Shown here in pieces: positions 62,059 to 64,000 of a DNA stretch of 64,000 nucleotides (within the stretch, counting starts at the first letter, position 1; every line of letters begins with the position of its first letter). The translations under genes were made by a program, and so were the position numbers. This DNA is from Thalassolituus hydrocarboniclasticus (lineage in GTDB: Bacteria > Pseudomonadota > Gammaproteobacteria > Pseudomonadales > Oceanobacteraceae). Location: assembly GCF_025345565.1 (NCBI RefSeq), contig NZ_CP054475.1, positions 2,262,448 through 2,326,447 of the forward strand, written 5' to 3'. A model generated the notes under the pieces. That model was given only the letters and a program-made list of their open reading frames with translations. It did no database searches and was not told where the DNA came from.

Positions 62059-62538
62059 TCAGCTCTCAATTTTTAATAATTCAACATCAAAGATCAGCAA
62101 CGAGCCGGCCGGAATGGTTCCGGCGCGCTGATTGCCATAGGCCAGATCGGCCGGAATAAATAAACGTGTTTTTTCACCTTCTACCATCAGCTGCAAACCT
62201 TCCGTCCAGCCGCGGATAACCTGATTCAGGCCAAAGGCAATGGGTTCGTTACGCACCACAGAGCTGTCAAACACCGAGCCATCCAGCAAAGTACCATGAT
62301 AATGCACTAATACCCGGTCGCGCGGGCCTGGGTGTTTTTCACCCGTTCCCGGCTGTAATACCAGATATTGCAGACCGGATGCGGTTTCTCTCACCCCATC
62401 CTGCTTTTTATTTTCCGCCAGAAATTCAGCACCCGCTGCGACATTTTCGACCGCACTTTTACCGCTGCCGACACCGGCACGACGTAATGCATAGAACAAC
62501 AGACCTGCAATGATCACTACCAGCAAAATATTCAGCAT
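62059..62538 (-). CDS. FKBP-type peptidyl-prolyl isomerase, membrane anchored
   Basis: 159 residues from ATG 62538 (GGGAG upstream). Membrane helix MLNILLVVIIAGLLFYALRR, linker, short N-terminal FKBP region (FLAENKKQDGVRETASGLQYLVLQPGTGEKHPGP) and the FKBP fold with VLVHYHGTLLDGSVFDSS, VIRGWTEGLQLMVEGEKTRLFIPADLAYGNQ and SLLIFDVELLKIE. Catalyses proline isomerisation at the inner membrane, periplasm side. Confidence 0.92.
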   Translation of the reverse strand: MLNILLVVIIAGLLFYALRRAGVGSGKSAVENVAAGAEFLAENKKQDGVRETASGLQYLVLQPGTGEKHPGPRDRVLVHYHGTLLDGSVFDSSVVRNEPIAFGLNQVIRGWTEGLQLMVEGEKTRLFIPADLAYGNQRAGTIPAGSLLIFDVELLKIES

Positions 62539-62639
62539 ACGAACTCCCGGAGCAATAAAATAATCGGGCATTCTAGCGACTGGACGGCATCAGTACCATG
62601 CCGTTTAATGACCTTCGGCCGAATAACAGGAATATCACT

Positions 62640-63437
62640 ATGCCAACCGTTCACAGCGCAGCAGAACCGCGTCCACCCATCGTTTTTATTCACGGCATGT
62701 GGTGCGGGCCAGAGGTATTTGAGCCCTACCGGCAATTTTTTACTGAGCGCGGTTACCAGTGCTATACCCCGGCATTGCGTCAGCACGATATTCAGGACAA
62801 CGAAAGCACAGCGCTTGGTCAACTCAGTCTGCGCGACTATGCCGCCGATCTGGAAGCTTTTATCCGCACGCTGCCACAACGGCCGGTGCTGATTGGTCAC
62901 TCTATGGGAGGATTGCTGGCGCAAATGCTGTGTGCACGTCAATCAGCAACGTCTGCGGTGTTAATCTGCCCGGCATCACCGGCCGGCGTACACGCTCTGA
63001 CAGCATCCGTTGTGCGCAGCTTTTTTACGGTGATGACGCGCTGGGGTTTCTGGAAAAAGCCCAACAAACTCTCTCCGGCAGCAGCGCGTTATGCCCTCTT
63101 TAATCGCCTGCCGGATGACGCAGCACAGGATGCTTATCAGCAAATGCGTTATGAAAGCGGTCGCGCCGCCTTCGAAATTGGTTTCTGGTTGCTTGACCGG
63201 AATAAGGCTAGCCGGGTTGATGAGCGCAAAGTGATCCAGCCGTTACTGGTCATCTCCGGCGCCGACGACCACATCACCCCTGCGGCCATCAATAAAAAAG
63301 TCGCTGCGCGCTATGCCAACGCCAAATATCGCTGCTACCCGAATCATGCTCATTGGCTGATTGCCGAGCCCGGCTGGCAAAGCATTGCCGGAGATATCGC
63401 GGACTGGCTTGAGCAGCAGCACGGGCAGAACGCATAA
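62640..63437 (+). CDS. Alpha/beta hydrolase
   Basis: 265 residues from ATG 62640 (CAGGAA upstream); a longer frame to 62598 is less likely. VFIHGMWCGPEVFEPY oxyanion loop, VLIGHSMGGLLAQML nucleophile elbow, LLVISGADDHITPAAINKKVAARY acid region and YPNHAHWLIAEPGW catalytic His. Substrate unknown. Followed by a terminator. Confidence 0.88.
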   Translation: MPTVHSAAEPRPPIVFIHGMWCGPEVFEPYRQFFTERGYQCYTPALRQHDIQDNESTALGQLSLRDYAADLEAFIRTLPQRPVLIGHSMGGLLAQMLCARQSATSAVLICPASPAGVHALTASVVRSFFTVMTRWGFWKKPNKLSPAAARYALFNRLPDDAAQDAYQQMRYESGRAAFEIGFWLLDRNKASRVDERKVIQPLLVISGADDHITPAAINKKVAARYANAKYRCYPNHAHWLIAEPGWQSIAGDIADWLEQQHGQNA

Positions 63438-63468
63438 AAAAACGCCGCAGATGCGGCGTTTTTTATTG
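63435..63468. terminator. Bidirectional terminator between hydrolase and DUF599 genes
   Basis: AAAAAAACGCCGC-AGAT-GCGGCGTTTTTTATT, starting at the hydrolase stop codon, between convergent genes. Confidence 0.9.
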
Positions 63469-63490
63469 TCGGTGTTATTAGCTGAGCCAT

Positions 63491-64000
63491 TCAGTAACGC
63501 GACAGTTCTTTATCGTCTTTAAATAACTTATCGCCGACATTCTCAACCTTTTTCAGCGCTTCCAGCGAGTTTGACAAAAACTCCCGCTCATACAGCACCA
63601 CCACCACCAGTGCTGCTGCGGCAATAAACGCCCAGGGATGGATAAACCAGGTCAGAATGGCGAGTGAAAAATAAAAGGAGCGCAACCCGTAGTTATAACT
63701 GCGGCTGGCCTGATCAATGATTTTAGCGCCGTAAATCGCAAAGCTGCGGCGCTCGGCCGCGGTTACCGAATCATCGCCCGGTAACGGGGCTGCGCCCACC
63801 AGCACGGAGGCAAAGCCAAACTGACGCATCGACCAGGTAAAGGTGAAGAAGGCGTAAATAAACACACCGATTAAAGTCAGGATTTTCAGTTCCAGCGCCA
63901 GTAAGGTATCGACTACCGCAAACGACACTCCGGACAACATGCCCTCAACTTTATCAACGGCAGTCAGCGCAGTCAGCAAACCCGCAAGAATCAGCACACA
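63491..64000 (-). CDS. DUF599 membrane protein, C-terminal part (runs off the window)
   Basis: About 170 residues are seen; the frame is open to the right edge, and the usual family length (about 230) means the start lies beyond. LILAGLLTALTAVDKVEG, ELKILTLIGVFIYAFFTFTWSMRQFGFASVLVGAAPLPG and RSYNYGLRSFYFSLAILTWFIHPWAFIAAAALVVVVLY are the DUF599 landmarks. Several membrane helices; function unknown. Confidence 0.85.
   Translation of the reverse strand, partial: CVLILAGLLTALTAVDKVEGMLSGVSFAVVDTLLALELKILTLIGVFIYAFFTFTWSMRQFGFASVLVGAAPLPGDDSVTAAERRSFAIYGAKIIDQASRSYNYGLRSFYFSLAILTWFIHPWAFIAAAALVVVVLYEREFLSNSLEALKKVENVGDKLFKDDKELSRY

Overview
The window is ordinary chromosomal DNA of a gammaproteobacterium, most likely a marine member of the Oceanospirillales close to Thalassolituus or Oceanobacter. 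This rests on familiar gene content (cbb3 oxidase cluster followed by anr and ttcA, UPF0149, GreB, YaeQ, DUF2789, fatty-acid degradation genes), moderate GC and dense short-gapped genes. No tRNA, rRNA, CRISPR array, prophage or complete insertion sequence was seen. The lineage is an inference.

Region by region. 1-2 kb: edge of an Mrr-type restriction gene, then a short-chain dehydrogenase pseudogene split by a 265-bp non-autonomous element, and a small monooxygenase-like protein. 2-9 kb: a leftward iron-acquisition operon (TonB-dependent receptor, PepSY membrane protein, DUF2271, DUF4198, flavodoxin/FNR-type reductase). 9-21 kb: respiration block ccoNOQP, ccoG, ccoHIS, a SafE-like protein, the oxygen sensor Anr and ttcA. 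21-31 kb: housekeeping and small genes (GreB, DnaJ-related, polysaccharide deacetylase, YgjP-like protease, UPF0149, a PhoB-controlled phosphate-binding/OmpA fusion, START protein, BolA, RbgA-like GTPase). 31-34 kb: sulfide/persulfide locus (persulfide dioxygenase-like MBL enzyme, divergent BigR-like repressor, SulP transporter, tiny CxxC protein). 34-43 kb: YceI, PPK2, a diguanylate cyclase, MurI, FolE, cardiolipin synthase, OmpW and a kinase-like sensor that has lost its catalytic motifs. 44-50 kb: fatty-acid block (acyl-CoA dehydrogenase, acyl-CoA ligase, AraC regulator, desaturase). 50-54 kb: FIST sensor overlapping a PAS-GGDEF-EAL protein. 54-58 kb: a P-loop kinase behind a ribosome-site hairpin, and an E2-E1beta-E1alpha 2-oxoacid dehydrogenase operon. 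58-64 kb: YaeQ, two tandem solute-binding proteins, MtfA-like peptidase with SEC-C tail, FKBP isomerase, hydrolase and a DUF599 protein running off the edge.

Cross-links visible in the sequence: Anr is encoded here and a perfect Anr/FNR site lies in front of ompW; a Pho box precedes the phosphate-binding fusion; an AT-rich palindrome sits between the persulfide dioxygenase and its repressor; and an inverted repeat covers the -35 of folE.

The most unusual things are two short mobile elements (701-966 and 35252-35515) with different terminal repeats but identical internal spacing. One breaks the dehydrogenase gene; the other is wedged between ppk2 and a small gene at a CTAG while keeping both the stop codon and the ribosome site. 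Others are an EF-hand-like loop in the TonB receptor and the 13-bp hairpin over the start of the P-loop kinase gene.
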